From positions 1 to 64,000 of the forward strand of contig NZ_PYPS01000037.1 of assembly GCF_003027925.1 (NCBI RefSeq): a stretch of DNA of 64,000 bases, given 5' to 3'. Origin of the DNA: Micromonospora sp. RP3T. GTDB lineage: Bacteria; Actinomycetota; Actinomycetes; Mycobacteriales; Micromonosporaceae. Of this stretch, positions 8,843-16,245 are shown piece by piece. A program made the translations under genes and the position numbers. Below the pieces are notes generated by a model, which was given only the letters and a program-made list of their open reading frames with translations, searched no databases and had not been told where the DNA came from. The stretch's first letter is position 1; the number at the start of each line of letters is the position of its first letter.

Positions 8843-9069
8843 GCGGGTGTCCTTCGAGAGGTGGTTTCTCCCGGATCGGTGCCGCCGTCCTCCCGGATGC
8901 CTGCCGGCGTCCGGGTGCCCAGGGACGACGATCGGCTCCGCGCGCTGATCAGAATTCCACGCGTGGCGCGCTCGGCTCAAGGCTTAATTTATAGATAGGA
9001 GTCTTTACTGTTAACAAGGTTTAATTTATGTTCATGGCACCTTCCGTTCCCCCCGAAGGAGTTGCCACC
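8843..9069. promoter_or_regulatory. AT-rich divergent promoter between glycosidase and LPMO
   Basis: No gene is seen. The region holds a 10-bp palindrome CCACGCGTGG (8957-8966), the direct repeats GGCTTAATTTAT (8981-8992) and GGTTTAATTTAT (9018-9029), and the palindrome TGTTAACA (9009-9016). This AT-rich block stands out sharply against the surrounding GC content. The LPMO ribosome site GAAGGAG is at 9055-9061. The elements are likely promoter and regulator sites; the regulator cannot be named from sequence. Confidence 0.5.
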
Positions 9070-9822
9070 ATGCGCCGAAGAATTACACTTCCGCTGCTCA
9101 GTGCCGGTGCCGTCACCGCGGCCCTGGCGCTCGCCGCGCCCGCCCAGGCCCACGGCTACGTCTCCTCGCCGCCCAGCCGGCAGGCGCTCTGCGCGCAGAA
9201 CCGGGTGCCCGACTGCGGCCAGATCCGGTACGAGCCGCAGAGCGTCGAGGGGCCCAAGGGCCTCAAGAGCTGCCACGCCGGCATCGCCCAGTTCGCGGTG
9301 CTCAACGACGACAGCCGCAACTGGCCGGCCACCACGGTCGGCAGCAGCGCCACGTTCACCTGGGTCAACACCGCCCGGCACGCCACCGCCAACTGGGAGT
9401 ACTGGATCGGCAACACCCGGGTCGCGGTGGTCGACGGCGGTGGCCGGCAACCCGACGCCACCGTGTCGCACACCGTCAACCTGGGCGGCTTCTCCGGCCG
9501 GCAGAAGCTGCTCGCGGTCTGGAACATCGCCGACACCGCGAACGCGTTCTACGCCTGCGTGGACCTCCAGATCGGCGGCGGGGGCGGCAACCCGACCCCC
9601 ACGCCGTCGCCGACCCCGTCGCCCACCCGGACCGCCACGCCGTCACCGACGCCCGCCCCGACCGGCTCGCCGGTGCCGGGCGGCACCTGGACCGCCGGCC
9701 GCGCGTACCAGGTCGGCGACACGGTCACCTACGACGGCCGCAGCTACCGCTGCCGCCAGGCGCACACCGCGATCGCCGGCTGGGAACCCCCCAACGTCCC
9801 CGCCCTCTGGCAGCAGCTCTGA
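9070..9822 (+). CDS. AA10 lytic polysaccharide monooxygenase with CBM5/12
   Basis: A 250-aa secreted copper enzyme that oxidatively cleaves chitin or cellulose. The signal peptide (residues 1-27, ending APAQA) exposes His28 as the mature N-terminus (HGYVSSPPSR), which forms the histidine brace with His104 in NTARHATANWEYW. The AA10 domain runs to about residue 173, followed by a PTPSPTP linker (about 176-202). A C-terminal CBM5/12-like module follows (WTAGRAYQVGDTVTYDGRSY, AGWEPPNVPALW). CBM5/12 favours chitin as the target. Start 9070 follows GAAGGAG by eight bases; an upstream in-frame ATG at 9028 lacks this and would spoil the signal peptide. Confidence 0.92.
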   Translation: MRRRITLPLLSAGAVTAALALAAPAQAHGYVSSPPSRQALCAQNRVPDCGQIRYEPQSVEGPKGLKSCHAGIAQFAVLNDDSRNWPATTVGSSATFTWVNTARHATANWEYWIGNTRVAVVDGGGRQPDATVSHTVNLGGFSGRQKLLAVWNIADTANAFYACVDLQIGGGGGNPTPTPSPTPSPTRTATPSPTPAPTGSPVPGGTWTAGRAYQVGDTVTYDGRSYRCRQAHTAIAGWEPPNVPALWQQL

Positions 9823-9860
9823 CCCCGCACCCCGCACCCCCACCCTGCTCCGGCTCGCAC

Positions 9861-9912
9861 ATTCCCGGAAAGAGTGGCCATGCCCCGCGACATGACCACT
9901 CTTTCCGGGAAT
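9861..9912 (+). terminator. Long perfect hairpin after the LPMO gene
   Basis: Arms ATTCCCGGAAAGAGTGG (9861-9877) and their exact complement (9896-9912) are 17 bp long, with an inner CATG/CATG pair. It lies 38 bp after the LPMO stop and 51 bp before the next gene. Most likely an intrinsic terminator, functional in either direction. Confidence 0.7.
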
Positions 9913-9963
9913 CAGCGGGGTGGGGGAGCGGGAGGGGGAGGGGGCTCTCGATTGGAGGAATGG

Positions 9964-10530
9964 ATGCGTCGGGGTGTGGTGACGGCGATGGTGGTGGTCG
10001 GGGTGCTCGGCGTCGGCGGGTGTGGTGGTGGGGCGGTGGCGCCCGTGGCGTCCCGGCCCGCGCCGGCCGTCGACGGCGCTGCCAGCGGCATCGACGCGCT
10101 CTTCCTGGCCATGATGGTGGCGCACACCGGGCAGACGCTGGAGCTCGTCGGCGTCGGCCTCGACCGGGCCGCCGACCCGCGGGTGCGGACGTTGATCGCC
10201 GCGATCCGGGCCACCGAGACCGACGAACTGGCCACCATGCGCCGGTGGCTGCGCGAGGCCGGCCCGTCGGCCGCGGCCGCCGCCACGCGGCACGACCACT
10301 CCGGGCACAGCGACGCCGCCGCCGGGCTGACCCGGCTGCGGGCCGCCCCGGCCGCCGACGTCGACCGGGTGCTGCTCGACGTGCTCACCCGGCACCAGCG
10401 CACCGCCGCCGCGCTGGCCCACGCCCAGGTCACGGCCGGCACCAGCGAACGGGTACGCGACCTCGCCACCCGCATCGACCGCTCCCGCACGGCCGAGATC
10501 GCCCTGATGGCGGACCTGTCCCCGGCGTGA
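9964..10530 (+). CDS. DUF305-like lipoprotein
   Basis: A 188-aa protein with a lipoprotein signal (VVGVLGVGGC, lipidated Cys about residue 20). A helical DUF305-like domain follows: FLAMMVAHTGQTLELVGVGLD, TDELATMRRWLREAG, the metal-binding-like HDHSGHSD, and LTRHQRTAAALAHAQ. DUF305 proteins are ferritin-like and often linked to copper or other metals; the role here is unknown. The histidine motifs are less complete than in typical members. A GGAGG site precedes the ATG at 9964. Confidence 0.75.
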   Translation: MRRGVVTAMVVVGVLGVGGCGGGAVAPVASRPAPAVDGAASGIDALFLAMMVAHTGQTLELVGVGLDRAADPRVRTLIAAIRATETDELATMRRWLREAGPSAAAAATRHDHSGHSDAAAGLTRLRAAPAADVDRVLLDVLTRHQRTAAALAHAQVTAGTSERVRDLATRIDRSRTAEIALMADLSPA

Positions 10531-10991
10531 CGCGGCCGTCGACAGTGGAGCGGCGGCACCGCGCGCCGGCCCGCCGGGGAGCGGCCCGATGTGGCGGTGC
10601 CGCAGCCGGCAAGGTGGCACGCCGCTGCCCCGGCGTCGGAACTCCGACAGTGGAGCCGCATCGACGCCGCGCCGGAAACATGACGTTCGTCACGGTGACG
10701 GACCGGTCCCGGGCCGGTGGCAGGGCGTCCACCTGAGCCGCGAATCCGGGCGTAGGGGTGCGTACGGTGCGGCTTCTCGGAAGCCGGTGGAGCCGAACCC
10801 GGGCGACGCCCGGGGTGACGGGCGGGTGTCCGGAAGCACGGCCGTTCGCCTCTTGGCAAAACCGGCCGCCGATGTCGCACTCCGTGACTAGGCTTCCGTG
10901 CCGGACGTCGCCCACCGCGCGTCCGACCGCACGCCCCACGGCGCGCGGCGTCGCCACCGCATCGAGCCGGACCGGAACCAGGAGACTGTCT
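10531..10991 (+). promoter_or_regulatory. 460-bp leader region of the second MFS gene
   Basis: No convincing coding region. Visible elements are the palindrome TGACGTTCGTCA (10681-10692), two copies of GACAGTGGAGC (10541 and about 10646), a likely -10 box TAGGCT (10889-10894) and an AGGAG ribosome site (10980-10984) before the GTG start. The implied leader of about 90 nt could hold regulation, but no known riboswitch was recognised. Confidence 0.4.
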
Positions 10992-12581
10992 GTGACCCAG
11001 CAATCCGTAGCGACATCGAACAAACTCGACGCCGCGGTGCTCAAGGTGGCCGGTGTCGTCGTGCTCGGCGCCGTCATGTCGATCCTCGACGTGACCGTCG
11101 TCAGCGTGGCCATCCCCACTTTCCAGCGCGAGTTCGACGCCTCCTACGCGCGCGTCGCCTGGACCATGACCGCCTACACCCTCGCGCTGGCCACGGTGAT
11201 CCCGCTCAGCGGCTGGGCCGCGGACCGGTTCGGCACCAAGCGGCTCTACATGGTGGCGCTGGCGCTGTTCACCATCGGCTCCGGGCTCTGCGCCACGGCC
11301 GACTCCATCGGCGAGCTGATCGCCTGGCGGGTGGTCCAGGGCCTCGGCGGCGGCATGCTCATGCCGCTCGGCATGACGATCATGACGCGGGCCGCCGGTC
11401 CGCACCGGATCGGCCGGTTGATGGCCGTGCTCGGCATCCCGATGCTGCTCGGCCCGATCGGTGGCCCGATCCTCGGCGGCTGGCTGATCGACACCGCGAG
11501 CTGGCACTGGATCTTCCTGATCAACGTGCCGATCGGCGTGGTCGCCCTCGTCTACGCCCAGCTCGCCCTGCCGAAGGACGCCCCCGAGCCCTCGGAGTCC
11601 TTCGACTTCCTCGGCATGCTGATGCTCTCGCCGGGCCTGGCCCTCTTCCTCTACGGCGTCTCCTCGCTGCCGGAGGCCGGCACGGTCACCGACCCCGAGG
11701 TCTGGCTGCCCATGGCGGCCGGCGCCGCGCTCGTGGTCGCGTTCGTCCGCTACTCGTTCCGGCCCCGGCACCCGCTGCTCGACCTGCGGCTGTTCCGCAA
11801 CCGCAACCTGACCATCGCCGCGCTGACCCTGGTCGCCTTCATCATCGCGTTCATGGGCGCGGGCCTGCTGTTCCCGAGCTACTTCCTCCAGATCCGGGGC
11901 GAGACCACGCTCAACGCCGGCCTGCTGATGGCGCCGCAGGGCATCGGCGCGATGCTCACCATGCCGATCGGTGGCATGCTCGCCGACCGGGTGCCGATCG
12001 GCCGGACGGCGCCCTTCTCGCTGGTGCTCATCGCGGCCGGGTTCTTCACCTTCACCCAGGTCGGCACCGACACGTCCTACCTGCTGCTCTGCGGCTCGCT
12101 GTTCGTGATGGGCCTCGGCATGGGCGGCACCATGATGCCGATCATGACCTCGGCGCTGAGGACCCTGAACGCGGCCGAGGTGGCGCGCGGCTCGACGCTC
12201 CTCAACATCGTCCAGCAGATCGCCGGGTCGGTGGGCGCCGCGACGATGTCGGTGATCCTCACCAGCGAGCTGAACGGCTCCCGGCCGATCCCCGGCGTGA
12301 CCGATCCGGGCACCGGCGCGCCGGTCACCGAGGCCCAGCTCGCCATCGCGGTGCAGCAGCAGCCCGAGCTGGCGCAGCAGTTCCCGGTGCCGCCGTCGCT
12401 GATCGAGCGTGGGCTCGACTTCGCGGCCAGCTCGTTCGCCACCACGTTCTGGGTCGCCTTCGGGCTGGCGGTGCTCACCTTCGTCCCGGCCGCCTTCCTG
12501 CCCCGCCGGCGGGAGCCGTCACACCTGCTGGACGGCGAGTCGGGCGAGGAGCAGCTCCCGACGCCGGTGCCGATGCACTGA
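10992..12581 (+). CDS. DHA2-type MFS drug transporter
   Basis: A 529-aa, about 14-segment membrane transporter of the EmrB/LfrA type. Motif A-like GWAADRFGTKRLYM and motif C-like GPIGGPILGGWLIDTASWHWIFLINVP are present, along with the DHA2 N-terminal pattern SILDVTVVSVAIPTFQ. The GTG at 10992 has AGGAG seven bases upstream; the open frame continues to 10758, but that part reads as non-membrane, arginine-rich sequence. It is a separate gene from the MFS pump at 4158, with no regulator next to it. Substrate unknown. Confidence 0.87.
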   Translation: MTQQSVATSNKLDAAVLKVAGVVVLGAVMSILDVTVVSVAIPTFQREFDASYARVAWTMTAYTLALATVIPLSGWAADRFGTKRLYMVALALFTIGSGLCATADSIGELIAWRVVQGLGGGMLMPLGMTIMTRAAGPHRIGRLMAVLGIPMLLGPIGGPILGGWLIDTASWHWIFLINVPIGVVALVYAQLALPKDAPEPSESFDFLGMLMLSPGLALFLYGVSSLPEAGTVTDPEVWLPMAAGAALVVAFVRYSFRPRHPLLDLRLFRNRNLTIAALTLVAFIIAFMGAGLLFPSYFLQIRGETTLNAGLLMAPQGIGAMLTMPIGGMLADRVPIGRTAPFSLVLIAAGFFTFTQVGTDTSYLLLCGSLFVMGLGMGGTMMPIMTSALRTLNAAEVARGSTLLNIVQQIAGSVGAATMSVILTSELNGSRPIPGVTDPGTGAPVTEAQLAIAVQQQPELAQQFPVPPSLIERGLDFAASSFATTFWVAFGLAVLTFVPAAFLPRRREPSHLLDGESGEEQLPTPVPMH

Positions 12582-12592
12582 TCCGCCCTGTC

Positions 12593-12631
12593 CCGTGGGG
12601 GCCGACCGCCGACGGCGGCCGGCCCCCACGG
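12593..12631 (+). terminator. Hairpin terminator after the second MFS gene
   Basis: Arms CCGTGGGGGCC (12593-12603) and GGCCCCCACGG (12621-12631), with an inner CCGCC/GGCGG stem, start 12 bp after the stop codon. Confidence 0.65.
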
Positions 12632-12680
12632 CACTTGCGGGGCAGCGGCCGGATCCGCCACCGGCGGGCCGGGCAGCACC

Positions 12681-12686
12681 TAGGCT
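12681..12686 (+). promoter_or_regulatory. TAGGCT -10 box of the small membrane protein gene
   Basis: TAGGCT, 34 bp upstream of the GTG at 12720. The same hexamer class recurs before other genes in the window (12971, 18957, 22258), which supports it as a housekeeping -10 element. Confidence 0.45.
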
Positions 12687-12719
12687 CGAACCGGGAGAGC
12701 CGGGGGAGAGGCGGGCGGG

Positions 12720-12947
12720 GTGAGCGCAGGCGGTGGGGAGCGGTCGGCGCGGCGGCGTACGCGGCTGCTGCTGGCCGGCCTGCTGGCCGTGGTCGGGCTG
12801 ATCCTGCTGCTGCTCGGCCTCACCGTCGCCAACGGCACGGTCGCCGGGGTCGAGGTGGTGCTCGCACTGGCGCTCCTGGTGGCCAGCTACGCCATCCAGC
12901 GCGTCGCCCGCCGGGAGACCCTCTACCGCGACGAGCGGCGGCGCTGA
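12720..12947 (+). CDS. Small two-helix membrane protein, hypothetical
   Basis: A 75-aa protein with a basic N-terminus (SARRRTR), two hydrophobic helices (about residues 16-37 and 42-60) and a charged tail (RRETLYRDERRR). No family is recognised. GTG start at 12720. It precedes the NYN gene, which has its own promoter 24 bp beyond this stop, so it is probably transcribed independently. Confidence 0.65.
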   Translation: MSAGGGERSARRRTRLLLAGLLAVVGLILLLLGLTVANGTVAGVEVVLALALLVASYAIQRVARRETLYRDERRR

Positions 12948-12970
12948 CCGGCGCGCCGGTCCGACCCCGC

Positions 12971-12976
12971 TAGGCT
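12971..12976 (+). promoter_or_regulatory. TAGGCT -10 box of a likely leaderless transcript
   Basis: TAGGCT ends only seven bases before the GTG start at 12984 and no ribosome site is present. Transcription would begin at or next to the start codon, so the NYN gene is probably translated from a leaderless mRNA. Confidence 0.55.
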
Positions 12977-12983
12977 GGCCGAC

Positions 12984-14066
12984 GTGGATCAGGAAGACCG
13001 GATCGCGCTGTTCCTCGACTACGAGAACCTGGCGCTGGGCGTACGAGACCATCACGGCGGTCGGCCGTTCGACCTTCGTCCGATCGCCGACGCCCTGGCC
13101 GAACGCGGCCGGGTGGTGGTGCGCCGGGCGTACGCCGACTGGTCGTACTTCGACGAGGACCGGCGGATGCTGACCCGGTCGCACGTCGAGCTGATCGAGA
13201 TCCCGCAGCGGATGGGTTTCTCCCGCAAGAACGCCGCCGACATCAAGATGGCCGTGGACGCGGTCGAGCTGGCCTTCGAACGGGGCTACATCTCGACGTT
13301 CGTGATCTGCACCGGGGACAGCGACTTCACCCCGCTCGTGCACAAGCTGCGGGAGCTGAACAAGCGGGTGATCGGCGTCGGGGTGGAGAAGTCGACCTCC
13401 GCGTTGCTGCCGCCGGCCTGCGACGAGTTCCTCTACTACGACCGCCTCGAAGGGGTGGACGTGCCGCCGCCCGCCGCCCGCCGGACCCGTCCCACCCGGT
13501 CGACGGGGCCGTCGGTGGCCGGGCCGGCGCCCGAACCCGCGGCGGAGACCGCGCCGACCGAGGAGGAGTCACCGCGCGACGTCGACACGCTCGCCGTCCT
13601 GCTCGTGCAGACCGTGGCCGGCATGCAGGGCAGCGGCGGCGGCGAGGTGACCGCCTCCGGCCTGAAACGCGCGCTGCTCCGCAAGGACCCCACGTTCAGC
13701 GAGTCCGACTACGGCTTCCGTACCTTCGGGGAGCTGCTGCGGCACCTGGCCGGGTCGAACGTGGTGGAGCTGGCCGCCGGCCCGGCCAAGGGCGACCCGG
13801 AGGTGTCGCTGCCCGAGCGGGGCGACCGGGAGGTCACGTTCGGGCTGCTCCGCGCTGTGGTGGCGGACCTCGCCGGCGAGGGCGGCGCGGTGGCGCTCTC
13901 CGGCCTGAAGGACCAGCTCCGGCGTGCCCGGCCGGACTTCAGCGAGAAGAAGCTCGGCTACCGCAGCTTCCTCCAGTTCTGCAAGGCGGCTGCGACCGAC
14001 GGCGTGGTGGAGCTGCGGTGGAGCCCCGACGACGGCGACTACCTGCTCACCCCGCAGCCCTCCTGA
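12984..14066 (+). CDS. NYN-domain RNase-like protein with two OST-HTH/LOTUS domains
   Basis: A 360-aa protein. Residues about 5-155 are a PIN-like NYN (DUF88/LabA) nuclease domain with the acidic residues of the metal site: LFLDYENLA (Asp12), NAADIKMAVDAVE and CTGDSDFTPLV. A disordered Pro/Thr-rich linker follows (about 158-195). Residues about 198-265 and 285-355 resemble two OST-HTH/LOTUS modules (SGLKRALLRKDPTFSESDYGFRTFGEL; SGLKDQLRRARPDFSEKKLGYRSFLQF), which bind RNA in other systems. It probably acts on RNA in the cytoplasm; the target is unknown. GTG start, apparently leaderless. Confidence 0.85.
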   Translation: MDQEDRIALFLDYENLALGVRDHHGGRPFDLRPIADALAERGRVVVRRAYADWSYFDEDRRMLTRSHVELIEIPQRMGFSRKNAADIKMAVDAVELAFERGYISTFVICTGDSDFTPLVHKLRELNKRVIGVGVEKSTSALLPPACDEFLYYDRLEGVDVPPPAARRTRPTRSTGPSVAGPAPEPAAETAPTEEESPRDVDTLAVLLVQTVAGMQGSGGGEVTASGLKRALLRKDPTFSESDYGFRTFGELLRHLAGSNVVELAAGPAKGDPEVSLPERGDREVTFGLLRAVVADLAGEGGAVALSGLKDQLRRARPDFSEKKLGYRSFLQFCKAAATDGVVELRWSPDDGDYLLTPQPS

Positions 14067-14080
14067 GCGCGGTCGTCGCC

Positions 14081-14554
14081 GTGCCGCACATCGTTCAGTT
14101 GCTGGCCTCGCCGGTGCACCGCTACGTGGGCCGGCCGGCGGACGGGCCGGCCCCGGCGCCTCCCGGTGAACTGGTCGACCAGGTGCGGCTCCGCGCCGGG
14201 CTGGGCATCGTCGGGGACCGCTACTTCGGACGGCCGGCGCACCGCGCCGCCAGTGTCACGCTGATCGCGCAGGAGTCGCTGCCGGCCGGCGCCGATCTCA
14301 CCCAACTCCGACGCAACGTGCTGACCAGCGGCATCGCGGTGGACGAGCTGGTCGGGCGGGTGCTCACCCTGGATTCCGGCGACGGGCCGGTCCGCCTGCG
14401 CGTGCATCGGGCCGCGCCGCCGTGCGCCTGGCTGGACGTGGTGGTCGCGCCCGGCACCTGGAAGGCGCTGCGCCGCCGGGGCGGCGTCCGCTGCGCCCCG
14501 CTCACCGACGGCGTCCTGCGGGTCGGCCCGGTCGCGGTCTCCGTCGCCGACTGA
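14081..14554 (+). CDS. MOSC-domain protein
   Basis: A 157-aa protein spanning almost the whole MOSC domain, the C-terminal fold of molybdenum cofactor sulfurases and of YiiM/mARC-type proteins. Visible features are GIVGDRYFGRPAHRAASVTLI, the RRNVLTSGIAVDELVGRVL segment with the conserved RRN, and APPCAWLD, which carries the cysteine. It starts with GTG 14 bp after the NYN stop and may be co-transcribed. The reaction is unknown; handling of sulfur or molybdenum cofactor is the family theme. Confidence 0.8.
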   Translation: MPHIVQLLASPVHRYVGRPADGPAPAPPGELVDQVRLRAGLGIVGDRYFGRPAHRAASVTLIAQESLPAGADLTQLRRNVLTSGIAVDELVGRVLTLDSGDGPVRLRVHRAAPPCAWLDVVVAPGTWKALRRRGGVRCAPLTDGVLRVGPVAVSVAD

Positions 14555-14721
14555 CCGCCGGTGCCCGGGAACTTTTCCCGCCCCGGGGCCGACCAATGTC
14601 GGGCCACTCCGATCGTCGCGGTCGGTGGCCGGGTGACGGAGAGGACGCCAGGGATGAACCGAGCGAGCGCCGCATCCGTACCGTTCGGCATGGCCGGACC
14701 GGACCGACGGGTGGGCCCGGG

Positions 14722-15288
14722 ATGAGCCTGGACGCCGACGACGATCAGGTGACCCGGTGGGCGCACCGGGCCGGCCGGGGTGACCAACAGGCCGCCGCCG
14801 CGTTCGTCCGCGCGCTCCAGGGACCGGTGTGGCGGTTCCTGGTCCACCTGGCCGGGCCGGCCGAGGCCGAGGACCTCGCCCAGGAGACGTTCCTGCGCGC
14901 GCTGCGCAGCCTGCCCGGGTTCGCCGGCCGCTCCTCGGCCCGGACCTGGATCTTCACCATCGCCCGCCGGGTGGCCGTGGACCACGTACGGGCCGCGACC
15001 GCCCGCCCCCGGGTGGCCGCGCTGTCCGACTGGCAGACCGCCGCCGAGGCGGCCGGGGCGGTGACCGCCGGCGGGGACGACGGCGTGGCGCTGCGCGGAC
15101 TCATCGCCGGGCTCGCCCCGGACCGCCGGGAGGCGTTCGTCGCCACCCAGGTGCTCGGCCTCTCCTACGCCGAGGCGGCCGAGGTGTGCGGCTGCCCGGT
15201 CGGCACCATCCGGTCGCGGGTCGCCCGCGCCCGCGAGGACCTGGTCGCCGCCTGGGCCGGGGACGCCCGCGGTCGCCGCGCCCGCTGA
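14722..15288 (+). CDS. ECF-type RNA polymerase sigma factor
   Basis: A 188-aa sigma-70 family protein with only region 2 (residues about 28-95: GPVWRFLVHLAGPAEAEDLAQETFLRALRSL, then SARTWIFTIARRVAVDHVR) and region 4 (about 120-178: LAPDRREAFVATQVLGLSYAEAAEVCGCPVGTIRSRVARARE). This is the ECF layout. The ATG at 14722 gives normal length; an upstream in-frame ATG at 14596 adds unconserved sequence. The neighbouring zinc-finger membrane protein, a possible anti-sigma factor, is convergent rather than in the same operon. Confidence 0.87.
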   Translation: MSLDADDDQVTRWAHRAGRGDQQAAAAFVRALQGPVWRFLVHLAGPAEAEDLAQETFLRALRSLPGFAGRSSARTWIFTIARRVAVDHVRAATARPRVAALSDWQTAAEAAGAVTAGGDDGVALRGLIAGLAPDRREAFVATQVLGLSYAEAAEVCGCPVGTIRSRVARAREDLVAAWAGDARGRRAR

Positions 15289-15390
15289 GCCCCCCGGCGA
15301 CGACCGGCCGAACGCGGTGGCACCGGCCGGCCAGGGTCACCGGTCGAGGGCTCGCCGGCCCGCGCGGCGTACGGGCGGGCCGCTCGCGGG

Positions 15391-16128
15391 TCAGGCGGCG
15401 CGGCGGTCGCGGGCCTGCGCGGGGTACGGGCCCGGCGGCACCAGCCGCAGCGGCGTCGGCGCGGCCGGCTCCTCGGCACGCAGTGTCCAGCGCGAGCCGG
15501 TCGACCGCCCGCGGCCGGGCGGGGTGTCCCCGGGCCGCCACCAGGGCCGGGACAGCACCAGCATCACCGCCCAGCCGACCAGCAGGAAGCCGTGGCTGAC
15601 CAGCCGGGTCACCGCCACCTGACCGGTGATCAGGTCGTTCACCGACAGCAGCACCAGCGTGGCGACGAACGCGCTGAGCATCGGCAACAGGCCGGACGGG
15701 GTCGACCGGCGCAGCGCCACGTAGAGGAAACCGGCACCCACCGCCACGTTCCACGCCGCCGACTCGTGCCACAGGTGCTGGCCGGAGGCGTGCGCGTGGG
15801 CGACCACCGCCTCCCGGCCGATCTGCGCCAGGCCCAGCACCAACTGCACCGCGCCGAGCAGGCCGAGCGCCGCGCGGAGCCCGAGCGCCACCCGCCGGCG
15901 TCGGCTCGGCCGGGGCGGCGGCGCGGCGGCCAGCACGGACGCCACCAGATCGGGCACCTGTGGGGCGAGGTGTGTACGGGCCCGGCGGGTGACCGCCGCG
16001 GCGGAGTCGAACCAGCCCCGGCAGCCGGCGCAGCCGGCCAGGTGCGCCTCGGCCGCCTCGCTCTCCGACCGGGACGCCTCACCGTCCAGCTGGGCCGACA
16101 GGATCTCCCGCCACTGCTCACACGCCAT
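15391..16128 (-). CDS. Zinc-finger (zf-HC2) anti-sigma-like membrane protein
   Basis: A 245-aa protein. The N-terminus has the ZAS/zf-HC2 zinc ligand pattern Cys3, His29, Cys33, Cys36 (CEQWREILSAQLDGEAS, HLAGCAGC). After a basic stretch come about four to five hydrophobic segments (residues about 85-215) and a cytoplasmic-looking tail. Zinc-containing anti-sigma factors bind ECF sigmas at the membrane, so the facing sigma gene (14722-15288) is the natural partner. Convergent orientation is unusual, since such pairs are normally one operon. The start at 16128 puts the zinc finger at the very N-terminus as in the family. Confidence 0.75.
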   Translation of the reverse strand: MACEQWREILSAQLDGEASRSESEAAEAHLAGCAGCRGWFDSAAAVTRRARTHLAPQVPDLVASVLAAAPPPRPSRRRRVALGLRAALGLLGAVQLVLGLAQIGREAVVAHAHASGQHLWHESAAWNVAVGAGFLYVALRRSTPSGLLPMLSAFVATLVLLSVNDLITGQVAVTRLVSHGFLLVGWAVMLVLSRPWWRPGDTPPGRGRSTGSRWTLRAEEPAAPTPLRLVPPGPYPAQARDRRAA

Positions 16129-16245
16129 ACAGGGATAGTCGTCCGGGCCGCCCGCCTGGTTCCCGGCGGGGTCCCGATCCGGTTCACGACTACCGAGGGT
16201 GGGCGCGGGTATGCGGCCCGGAACGGCGCCGGGGGAGGGAGCGAG

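Noticed and set aside
10751..10758. CGTAGGGG upstream of the second MFS gene as another copy of the cluster operator
   Set aside because: It is a single imperfect copy with no TANNNT box at the expected 24-nt distance.
14568..14600. GGAAC followed by GTC upstream of the ECF sigma gene as an autoregulated ECF promoter
   Set aside because: The spacing is about 25 nt, too long for an ECF -35/-10 pair, and GGAAC lies in a simple inverted repeat.
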